In this document: piece by piece, positions 14,839 to 25,600 of the stretch | Layout of the letters: every line of letters starts with the position of its first letter | How positions within the stretch are numbered: the stretch's first letter is position 1 | Origin: Brachionus koreanus | Taxonomy: Eukaryota > Rotifera > Eurotatoria > Ploima > Brachionidae | Assembly: GCA_016987375.1 (NCBI GenBank) | Contig: PJRA01000220.1 | Span: forward strand, 493,446-533,095 | Direction: 5' to 3' | DNA: 39,650 nt | The notes under the pieces: model-generated | Told to the model about the DNA's origin: nothing | The model's database searches: none | Seen by the model: only the letters and a program-made list of their open reading frames with translations | Made by a program: the position numbers and the translations under genes

Positions 14839-17052
14839 ATGGAAAAGTTAAAGATTGAGATCTAACTCAGGATACAATTTTCCAAGCGAATTTTTTTGAG
14901 CTTCTTATTTACTTAAACTAAAGCTAAAATCAAAAAATTTTTAATTTTAATAAACTCCATGTTGACTTTTTATTTCAAATATTTATTAGTGAAAAGTATG
15001 ATTATATATTTTTTAAATCACTAAAAAATAACTAAACTCACATTCTTGAAATCATTGATTGAGTAATTTACTTAAAAAACATCATTAATTTCTTTTAATT
15101 TTATTTTAACACTAAAATGATCGGTAACAATTTGAAATTTTCAGTTTTCTCATATATCTAATGAAGAATAAATCACGTCCACCTAAAACTTACTGAATTT
15201 GTTACTGTAACTAATGATTTAAAAAAAAGAAATTGGAAATTTGGAAATCTGATGAGCAGTTCGCAAGAAATGGAGCATAAAAAAATTCAAAATCTACTGA
15301 TTTTATTTTTCAAGATGTTTAAAATAGAAAAATTTATTTGATAATAAATAAAGTTTAATTTTTGATTAATACATTTAGATTAAAATTTAACAAAAAATTT
15401 AAATATTTCTTGATATTACTTAAATTCAAATTAGTATTAGTCAATTTACATAAATTTTTTAAATTTAATTTTGAAAATAATTATTTTTCAATAATAATGA
15501 ACAATGGAATATTCTAAATTTAAAAAATTTATTTTAATAATTCAAGAAAATTTAAAAAAATTGAATTTTATTTTATTTTATTGCGTGGATACGTTTAGTT
15601 CATTAAAATGAAAATCGATTTTCTGAAATTTAAACAAATAATTTCTTATTGATTTCATTTTTTGCTAGATTTTCAGATCACGTTTTTCTTAATTATTCAA
15701 AATTTGTACTCACATTGGTCTAATTTTTTCTAATTTTTTTTTGTTTTTTATTTTTTACACTTTTTCTAATTTCTAACATATTAATATATTAGAATTTTTT
15801 TTTATTTTTCAAATTGTTTCATATTGTTTTCGATTTATGTTCAGAATCAACGGAATAAATAGCTTTTTAATTTCCTTACTTATGAATTTAAAATCATTTA
15901 GTTAATAAATTTAAATATCTCTCGAATTTTTTTTTCAATTTAAAAAAAAATTCGCTTCTGATTTTTTTGTCAACCCTACAAAACAGAAACACGTGTCTCT
16001 CTTTCATTAATCTAAGTTAGTTTTTTTACTTGACTTGAGTTAAAAAACATTGAAAAAGTTAATTTTTTGAAATTCTAATTTCATGAGAAGTATCTAGTCA
16101 AGATTGAATAAAATATTTTTCAAAAAAACATTAATTTTTTTATTCAATTTTTCATTAATTAAATGCTAGAAATAAACCAAAATTGCTGGCTGACCACGAA
16201 TTAGTAAATTTTTATTTAGGATAAAAAATAAATATCCAAAGCTAGCTGGTTGAAGCCTCTATGCATTTTACAAAGTAGACTGCTTAACATAGGTTTTTCC
16301 AAAATTTTCAATTATTTACATTCTTTTTAATTATGCACACTTTTTTTGTAAGTATCTGTGTTTAGCCAAGCATGTTTCGGTTACGCCAAAAATGAATTCT
16401 TAAAAAAAAAAACATAAATTAAAAATTATCAAAAGTAATGACAAAAGATTTTCATTAAAGGTAAACTCATAATCTAATCTAAAAGACGAGAATGAGTCCA
16501 TCAAATATAGACTAGAGGCTAAAATTGACCATTGAGATTTATAGAGCATAAAATTCTGCAATAATTAAATTTAGTTTCAGATGGCAAATAAACACAGTAA
16601 ATGGTTGAAAAATTCCATGATTAAGAACAAGTTTACGGCTGATAAATTTAAATAAATTTACCTATTATTTCCAAATATTAAAATATCTTTGTAAAGATTC
16701 AAATTGCTTATGCTTGAATTTATGCACCTTTTCTATCTAAATGATGTTTTAGTTGTTTCGAAATCTTAAAGGTAGAATGATTTTATTGATCAGATAAAAT
16801 AATTGCTTTTTAGTTTGCATTTCTTCAAACTTATTTTCCAAATATTTTTTGCTTAATCGATTTTGTTCACTCAAGCCTAAATGATATTTTGATACGGCAT
16901 TCTCTTTTATAAACTATTTAAATAAAAATTTTTTGCTTAGTGTTTTTTTTTTTTTTTTTTTCAAAAAACGATTCCACATTATTTTTTTTTCTAATAAAAT
17001 AGCCAATTTAGATGTTCATTTGAGAATAACATTTTAAATCCCAATAGTTATA
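14839..17052. other. Intergenic between GGT and receptor-like gene
   Basis: About 2.2 kb of A/T-rich DNA. I looked specifically for a zinc-finger DNA-binding domain exon (clustered TGT/TGC codons with a CRxCR..KC pattern) upstream of the receptor-like gene and saw none. Two plausible acceptors sit near 17002 (AATAAAATAG) and 17047 (TCCCAATAG), so a 5' exon could still lie further away. Confidence 0.45.
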
Positions 17053-19095
17053 ATGGATCCAACAATAATTTTGAAGCTTGTTCGCGAACAGCGTCGTCAA
17101 ATAAATGATACATTTAGTCCACAGCAAAGAGTGTCACCAATCTATTCTTCTCCATCGCCAAATTTACATTTATCAAACACATCTTTTACTGGACCAGTTC
17201 GAGCCTCCAAATCAGACCGAACTAGTTATCCAAATCAATCTGATCAAAATTTTATAAAAAATGGAGCAAACGATAGCAACAATTATTCTCTAAAAATTTT
17301 TCATCCATCAAGAGCTGATAATAACCAGACAGGCTTTTATTCTAATGACGTAAAAAATTTCCCAATTCAGAGCTTTCAAAATTTAAATGAAGCCTTTATT
17401 GAAAGAAAATCTTTGAAATGTGATAAGTTTGCTTGTTCTAATTTATCTGATCCGAACGATTTTAATAGAAATAATTCAAATTCAAATGATTTAAGAAACT
17501 TTCCAAATTCTCATCCTAATTCTCCATTTCAATTAATCCAAAAAAGAAAAAACATGGATGAAGTCTATCAAGACAGAAATTCATCAAGAATGTACAAAAG
17601 CCATAATTTTTCAAATTTAAATTCAAAAGCTAAAAACATTGCTATTCAACAAAACTATTTAAATGAAGATATTTGTACTAAAGAATGCTGTGTTCCGGCT
17701 AAAAATTTGAATTACCGCGAAGAGATGATAAAAAATGCTAGTTCAAAATCTAAATCTTATTTTTGTGAGTGCAAAGAATGCATTGAATTAGCAAATTTAA
17801 ATTCTTGTTCGAACAAACGACTGAATACAGCTAATTCGCAGCAAAATTTTCCAAGCTTTTGTGATTGTCCATCGTGCAATTTGTCTTTGATTAAAAAGCA
17901 AAGAAATCAAATGCCAATGTTTTCTCAAAAATCGTTGGCACATCCAATTCCTCCAGTTCCAACAAACAGATTTGTAATATCCAAAAATTCGTCTTTTTCC
18001 CCCATAACTCCATCAAACAAAAATTATACAGAAAATAACCAAAATAAAAACAATTACTCATTGAAAGAAAGTTTTGACAAAAAAGGATATTATCATATTA
18101 CTCCTCATTCGGTGAATAAATGCTTTTGTAGTGACTGTAAAATAGACGAAGGACAAACTAGTGTTGATTCATCGGTTCATATCGATCAAATGGGCTTAAC
18201 AAAACCCCTTCTTTTGGCTAATAATTGTGGAGATTTTCAAAATATTATAAGACAAAAAAATGCTTTTTTTAGAGAGCAAATATCTAAGAGAAAGTTAGAA
18301 GACACTTTGGATAAGAAAATATCCACTAATGCAAACATGTCTAAAAAAAATCGAATTCTTAATTATGAAAGAGCAATTTGTGAGCAAAATAATTCAGATG
18401 GCGTTTCTATCTTACGTAAAGATGAAATCGAATTAGGTGAAGTATTAAATGTTGATAAGGCAAGATCGCCTATTGAAACAGTAAATTATGATAAAAATCC
18501 AGTGACAATATCTAAAAAAATGATGCCTATGATTGCTAAACGAATGAATGAGTGGCTAGAAAAAACAGTTGAGTGTGTTTACAATTTTTCAACTAAGACA
18601 GGTTTAAAACATGAAAAGTTGTGCTCGATTTTGTCCGCTTCATGGTCTAAAATTTTACTAATATATATGATCGAGAACAAATTAGAATTTTATTTTACTA
18701 AAGATAATAATTTTGAAAAGAACAGTGATTTTCTTGATTTTCCTAACGAAAAAGATGCATCTGAATTATTGGATGCAATTCAAAAATGTCATTATGAATT
18801 AGATCTGGAAAATAACGGCTATGATTTACTTAGAGAGATGGTTATACTTAGAGAAAATTCTAATGAACCAAAGTTGATGGAATTGGAAAAAGCTTCAAAT
18901 ATAAAAAATAAAATTGGAAATGAAAAGTTGACTTGTCTATTGTCCAACATACAAAATATAAGAATAGGCCTAATTAAAAGCTTGTTCTATCCGAATGTGT
19001 CAGTGCAAGATTTATTAAATAAAAAAATGATGGATTTAACAAACAAGCAACTAATTTTTAATCATGAATTGTCAAAGCCTGAATCAGGATTTTAA
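17053..19095 (+). CDS. Nuclear-receptor-like protein (LBD only), 680 aa
   Basis: A single ATG-to-stop exon. Residues about 483-660 resemble an NR2E-type (TLX/DSF) ligand-binding domain. The helix 3-5 signature is SILSASWSKILLIYMIE. A helix 7-8 segment LLDAIQKCHYELDLENNGYD and a helix 10-12 segment LLSNIQNIRIGLIKSLF, followed by VQDLLNKKMM, align in the right order. The first 480 residues are Asn/Ser-rich and disordered-looking. They carry three FCxCxxC-type clusters (near residues 237, 271 and 357). No nuclear-receptor zinc-finger domain is in this frame or the 2 kb upstream. The N-terminus (MDPTIILKLVREQRRQI) could be the end of a DNA-binding domain spliced on from a distant exon. Alternatively this is an NR0-like receptor lacking that domain. 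Domain assignment is by eye. Confidence 0.5.
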   Translation: MDPTIILKLVREQRRQINDTFSPQQRVSPIYSSPSPNLHLSNTSFTGPVRASKSDRTSYPNQSDQNFIKNGANDSNNYSLKIFHPSRADNNQTGFYSNDVKNFPIQSFQNLNEAFIERKSLKCDKFACSNLSDPNDFNRNNSNSNDLRNFPNSHPNSPFQLIQKRKNMDEVYQDRNSSRMYKSHNFSNLNSKAKNIAIQQNYLNEDICTKECCVPAKNLNYREEMIKNASSKSKSYFCECKECIELANLNSCSNKRLNTANSQQNFPSFCDCPSCNLSLIKKQRNQMPMFSQKSLAHPIPPVPTNRFVISKNSSFSPITPSNKNYTENNQNKNNYSLKESFDKKGYYHITPHSVNKCFCSDCKIDEGQTSVDSSVHIDQMGLTKPLLLANNCGDFQNIIRQKNAFFREQISKRKLEDTLDKKISTNANMSKKNRILNYERAICEQNNSDGVSILRKDEIELGEVLNVDKARSPIETVNYDKNPVTISKKMMPMIAKRMNEWLEKTVECVYNFSTKTGLKHEKLCSILSASWSKILLIYMIENKLEFYFTKDNNFEKNSDFLDFPNEKDASELLDAIQKCHYELDLENNGYDLLREMVILRENSNEPKLMELEKASNIKNKIGNEKLTCLLSNIQNIRIGLIKSLFYPNVSVQDLLNKKMMDLTNKQLIFNHELSKPESGF

Positions 19096-19632
19096 CATGA
19101 ACAATTAGATAGTGGTCGAGTGATGAAAACGCCGATATTCATATAAATTAATGCTGTACGATACATTAGATTTGGGTTTTGAACGCACGGGTCATCTCTG
19201 TCATCTCAGTTTAAGGTAAAAATGGACATTTGTTGTAAAAATTAAATGTTAAATACATATTTAAAAATAGTTTATTTTTATAAAAAATACAAAATTTTTT
19301 GAATAAAAATTTTAGTGAAGATTTTAAAAAATTTCGATTTTTCAGATATTTTATTAAAATTGAAAATTAGAGATTTCTAAACAAACTAATGATTCATATT
19401 TTTTTTTCTCTATTAATCAGGGAAACTTGTAATTATTTGAATAAGGTATATGTTTATTGTTGTTTATTTTTTTGGCCATGGGAACAAGAAATAAAACAAA
19501 TTAGAAATTATAATTAATTAATTAATTCAATCTGAGAATATATTATTATTTAGTAATAATTTTCCAAGAGATTTTTCAGTTTCTTCTCGAATTAATTGCA
19601 ACTAAAAATAAATATTAAGTCGAAAAGATTTA
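19096..19632. other. Convergent 3' region
   Basis: Short A/T-rich gap between the plus-strand receptor-like gene and the last exon of the minus-strand DCAF6 gene. No gene. A (TTAA)n-like run lies at 19508-19527. AATAAA-type hexamers on the minus strand just below 19633 could end DCAF6. Confidence 0.4.
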
Positions 19633-22600
19633 TTAAGCTGAAAAAAAATCACTTTGTCTAAATATTGGCATCATAAATTTCATTGGTACAGAAACTGTGT
19701 TTTTACTTTCCTCCAAAATATGTTTATTTCGCTCTACAATTTGATTCTAAAAATACATAGTAGAATATTAAATTCTTAAGAATAATTATTTACAAATTAA
19801 TATTATTTAAGCTTTTATTTTATTTAAAAATGTAATTAACGTTAAAATAAAAATAAAGCTATTATTCATTTCATTTCAGGGCTCTCAATTTTAACCGAAT
19901 ACATTTTGGACACTCTTTGATCTTATTAAAACATTTTTTGTGATAGCATGAAAAGCAACCTGCACATTTCTCTATTGTTTCGATATCAAAAGGATATATC
20001 AATTCATTTTTTCTACAAATTTCACATATATGACTTCTTTGACTACATAGTTTGCAGGTTTTTATGTGACATATAACCTTTTGAGAAAATGTTTGCAAAT
20101 TCTCTATAAAATAGGACTTTTTCAATTTGAACATCAAATAAAAAGAGTAAACTTCTGTGCTTTCGAATATGAATTTTTCATTTTGAAATTTAGTTTCTAT
20201 CTCGTTTTTTATTTTGTCAGCGTAGCGGCACGTATTTATGTATTGAATACTAATGTAAAGCTTTACTCTTAAATTTTTAACCTTTGTAAAAAAAGAATAT
20301 TTTCCTTGAAAAAGAGAAGGATTCAAATTTTCCAATGAAAAAACTGGTTCTTTGTAAATTGAAGTCAAAAAATTTTTGGCTTTCCTACTGACCTGAAAAT
20401 CAATTTTAAAATTTAAAGAAAATATAACTTCTGCGGGAATGTATGAAGTTTCATTAATGTGACAATATCTGCAAAAATATTTACAAAAGTATTCACAATA
20501 ATTGAATGATTTCAATTGCTTTGATTTGTCTTTTATTCTCAATCCACAGTCAGCGCAACGATAATTCTGATTTTTTATTAAATCAATGCGTGGAATTTTT
20601 GTAGCCTTTTTTATGATTAGTTGCTCTCGCACAGGTGCCCATGATTCGTCACCAATTATTCTACTTGAGCTTAGATTTATAGAATTATCCATAATGGTTT
20701 GATCTTGTTTTGCTAATGTATTTAAAGCAATATCTTTGATTTTCGAATAAGACGAAAGATTGTTTTCCGAATCAATTAATACAAAAGATTCAGCTGATAG
20801 TCCATCAGGCTTGTAACGTTTGAGACTAAAATCATTATGACTTAAAAAAATAGACGAGGCTGATAAATTGTCTGACGAATCTTTTCTCATTTTTGTACTT
20901 GAAACATGTATAAAATAATCTCTCATAATCTCATTAAATTCCAAATTTTTTAGAAAGTATTCAAATAGTTTCAAGCTAGGTGCTTTTAAATTAGTTGTAT
21001 TTAAAACAGTTTTAATAAGTTTAAATGCAATATAAGATGCTGAATCATACATGTCTTGGTTCTCCCAACTAAATTTTCTAATTCGACTTGATTTTTCTTG
21101 TATGTAGTCGAAACCTTCTTGAGTTATTTGAGGCTGGTCAAAAGAAATGGAACAATTAGTCGAAATAGGTGTATTGGAAAATGAGTCTAACAATTTTGAC
21201 TGAGAAAGCGATGAATTTATCAAAGATGAATCATTTTGAATGCTTATGCCAGATTCGTTTATTCTGAATCCTTTAAATTTGCCAACAATTTCTGAAATAA
21301 TGTTGTCATTAAAGCTATACAGCTCAGAGAAACTATAGGATCGTTGCGAAATTGATTTGCAAGTATTTAAGGATTTTGATAACGATCGGCTTCTAGACAT
21401 TTTCTCGTATTGCTGTTTAGATTGGTTTTTGCTTATTTTTATTGGTGAGCTTGTCTTTTTTATACCATTATCTAATAAATTTACCGACTTGGTCAATTCA
21501 TTTGAAGTGATTACTAAGTCGGCCATCAAAAAGTGGGCATTTTCCTTATCCAAAGAGCTGCATTCTGAATGTAGGTGCAGTTGATTAATAAAATCCAGAA
21601 CACTAATGTTATTATTTGAATCAAATTGATTATCTATTCTAGTTGAACACTCTATGCTTGAAATTAAACTTTCCTGATCTGTAGCAATTTCAACAAAATC
21701 TTCTTTGTTCTCACTATTTTTTGGCTCTATGCATTGAATGTCTGTGGTAATATATTTTTCATTAACAAGTGCATTTTGCTTAATAAAAGGATAACTATGG
21801 ATTCGTCTATGAGTGCTATGATTTTTTCTGTTTGAATTGGACTCAAATTTTGAACCTATGGGTAAGCAATTAGTCAGGAATCGATCGCTTATTGTACGTT
21901 CCGAACCATTCTTTGACTTGACATGGCTCTTGATTGAAATTATTTGATCGAGCTTGCAGTTGTTTAGTAATCTAGAATCATTATTTTCGTACGCTTGAAT
22001 ATATAACAAAAAGTCTTTTAAAAATTGCTCATCAAGAATAAAAGCAGTATTTTGGTAATTATTTTTGATATCAAACTGCAAAATGTGATTAAGTTGTTTG
22101 AGGAACGTCTTGTTTCGTAATGAGTTCGATATCCAGTCAGTTAAACAATGATCTGGAATGTTAGAATTTAAAGATTTGTAAATACAATAAAAATCCGCAA
22201 CAGGTGACATTTTTTCTCGATTAGACTCATCTAAAAGTACCGAGATAACCAAACCCCAAAAGACTTGGCATTTTTTTTCATCATTAGGTGCTTTGATTTC
22301 ATCGATTAAAATTTCTTTGATATATTGGCAGAATAAATTAAAATTTACGCTAAAATTGAAACATCCAAATGTTGCACTTGCTTGGTCAAATAAAAAAGAC
22401 TCGAAAGCTGTTTTTAAACAGCTTAGTAGCTCTAATTTTCTATTTTTTATTGAATAATTTTCAAAATCTATCATATTTCTATAATTTTTTATAAATAATA
22501 ATGGTCAAAATTTGATAATTAAACAACGATTTTATTATTCAAATAAATTTTGTTATTTTTGTTATTATGAAAAAACTGGCAAAATAAACTAAATTAACTT

Positions 22601-25600
22601 AACAAAAGTATATTCGATAGAAAACTAGCATTAATCTGATGAAGGTCTAACCTTAGAATTTTTATTCCTATTTTGTTACAAAAAAGTTTTGAAATATTTT
22701 CAGATCGTTATTTGGTATCAAATGAATTTAAAAAAATTTCTAACAAATGCTAATTAGATCTTGCATTTTGATTAAATATTAAATCATGTGATGTTTTGAT
22801 AAAATATGCTTCAAAATTTTTTCTATACTACTGGTAGAATGTTTAAGCTTTCAAATTTCCTAAAAAAAAAGATAAATATAAAAATTGAATAGAAATTTTA
22901 GTCACAAAACTGCAAGCCCCAAAACTACAATTTTATTTTTACTTGACAATGTACAATGTCCGTCAGTAAATTTTAAATAATGCAAAAAAAATTACTATTT
23001 TATCATGATGTAACTCATCCTCTTCTAAACTCATAGTTGGTTCCCATATTTTGATGTCGTAATCGATTCCACTACTAGATAAAACTAAGAAAATTAATTG
23101 TGTTCAATTTGTTTAGCTAGTGTTGCTTACTTGGAAAATATGGATTTTTTTGTACACAATTGACCACATGTTTATCAGCTAAAAGCAAATTTACTATCTT
23201 ACCGGTGAGTTTATCCCAGAAAAATACATTTCCACAATCGCTACCAGACATAACATAATTATTTTCCCAAAAATTACATTCTTTTATCTTTTTATTATTT
23301 AAATAGATTATTTAGTTTAAAGTAAACGTAAATTTACTAAAGTTCTAGTATTTCTAAAACCATTTAAAATATTAAACAGTAAAATTTTAGAATTATTTTA
23401 AAAAAAATTTGTCAATTACCGATGGCCAGTGAAAATCATATCTATCTTAGGTGATGGTAAATCCTTGATTAGACCGTTATTCAAATATGATGTATTTTCT
23501 GAATTAGCTTTTTGTAAAGACCAAATTTTTTTTAAGCATAATATTCTAAATTAAAATAATTTTAATTTTTCTTAATTAAAATTTAACTTTAAATTTACTT
23601 GTTTTTTGATGATATTTCCTCTTCTGGGAGTGCATTTGATTCATTTGAATTGTTTTTAGAAAAATTGTTTTCTGAATTTTTGTCAATTTTTGTATTCAAA
23701 TTAGAATCAAGATCTGATGTTTCGCTTTTATCTTTTTTCGATACATTTGAGACCCATTTCTCAATCTGTTTGGATAAAACTATTCGAGGATCTAAAAAAA
23801 CGTATAAGATTGTTAATAAATCTAGAAAAAATATTTGCCATTAGTTCTCATTTCATTAAAAGAGATTGAGTTTGGCCCAGTATCAGTCCAATCACTTTGA
23901 ATGCGATATTTTATACTCTTTTCTTCTATTTCATTTTTATTTGCAATAATTTCGTTAAAATTTGTTGACGATTGGTTTTCAAAAATTAAATCCTTTTTAA
24001 AATTATTAAAAATTTGAATTTTAAGTAAAAAAATTTTATTTATTTTATGTTTATCTAAAATTTTCATAGTTTTTTTTTTAAATTTATCAATATCTTTAAA
24101 TAAAAAATATTTCATTCATAAAACTTTTAAACTTTAAGTTGAATTTTAGGTTAAATTAATTAGCTATTTAATTTTTATTAATTTAACAAGGAGAGTGAAC
24201 GAAGTCCCCACTCTTTCTAATTCTCCCCTCAAGTTGATTTCTTATAGTAAAACAGATCTAATTTACATATAATATTAAAGGATTAATCACCATTAAAATT
24301 TAATTTGTGGAATTTTTTGGGATGCATAATTTCAAAAGAAAAAATCTTACTTAATATTTTATAAAAAATTATTAATTAAAAAGTTTTCCATTTTAACTGA
24401 CTTTTTTAAGAAACTTAGTTCTAAATTGAGCTAACATACAATCTATCTGATAAACATAAATTTCAAAAAGTTTTTTTAATTATTAACTGTGCCTCATACT
24501 ATTTCAAGAAAATATTTTACATTATGTCATTCCTAAACCTTTTTAATAACTCGAGATTGTTTAGATTTGACTTTTTGTACAAGCTTATGTAGCCTAATCA
24601 AAAGATCAGTTTTTTAATTCAAAGAAAATTTTTTTTAGGATTATTTTCCATTCAATTAATTTTGATGTCATTTTTATATATTTATTCTCTTATCCATGCT
24701 GACAATCTTTTAATTAAAATGTCTATTAACCGTAAAGCCTCATTCTATTTGTCCTCATCATCAGTATATTTAAACGATTTTGACATGAAGAATACACAGA
24801 TTAATTGATGATGTTATTAAATTTAAATTAAAAAAATTTTATTTTTAAATGATTAAAATTCAACAAAATTTTTTAATTATATAGTTCTTCAATTTATAAT
24901 TTTATAAATGAAATAGTTGTAATAGACTTTCTATTAATCAATCAATTCAAAAAAGACAATCAATCGTTTTAATAATAAAAATTTCGCCTATCAAAAGGAG
25001 GAAGCTGATATTCAAATTTTTAGGAACAATGAATTCCAGATTTCTTTTAAATGAGAATATTTTTTATTTTAATTATCAAATATTTTTAAAAAAGTAAAAA
25101 AAGTATTTATATCGACCATATAAACCAATTGATGTATTTCAAAAGCATCTTGTATACACCTTGTAATCCATTCTTAAAAGAGATCTATTTCTTTCTGCTA
25201 GTAATTTTTTTTTTTAACTGCTATTAAAAAAAATTAATTAATGATAGCTAAATTTTTTTTATATGCTTCCTATAATTTGACTACATCTATTTGGACGGTT
25301 GAAATATCATCAGATTGGCGACAAAGTACGTGTATGTGTTCGTTTTATAGGAAAATTATGTTTGTAAGCATATACATAGATTGATCAGAGATAAATATTT
25401 TTACAAAAAAACCGCTTTTTTTTTATTTTACCGCCTTTTATACACATAAAAACAATCTTTGTGTTAACAAATAAAAAAATTTCTAAACTTTTGCAACATA
25501 CTGTATTAGCTTTATCTCGCTAATATATCACTCGAATAGAATCCAAATGCACATGATGTTCCATTGGGTCAAAAAAGAAAAAAGGGTAACCCTGGAAAAA

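Noticed and set aside
15249..15276. CTGATGAG...GAAA, hammerhead-ribozyme-like core
   Set aside because: Stem II would be two base pairs and no stems I or III close around it. Other CTGATGA words (6629, 22637) lack the GAAA half.
22963..23084. DCAF6 ending by read-through of exon 10 at 22963
   Set aside because: It gives a non-conserved tail, whereas splicing to 19746 restores the family C-terminus in frame. It may still occur as a minor form.
23599..23844. 81-aa plus-strand open frame
   Set aside because: It is antisense to DCAF6 exons 5-6, whose minus-strand reading is confirmed by flanking conserved blocks and phase.
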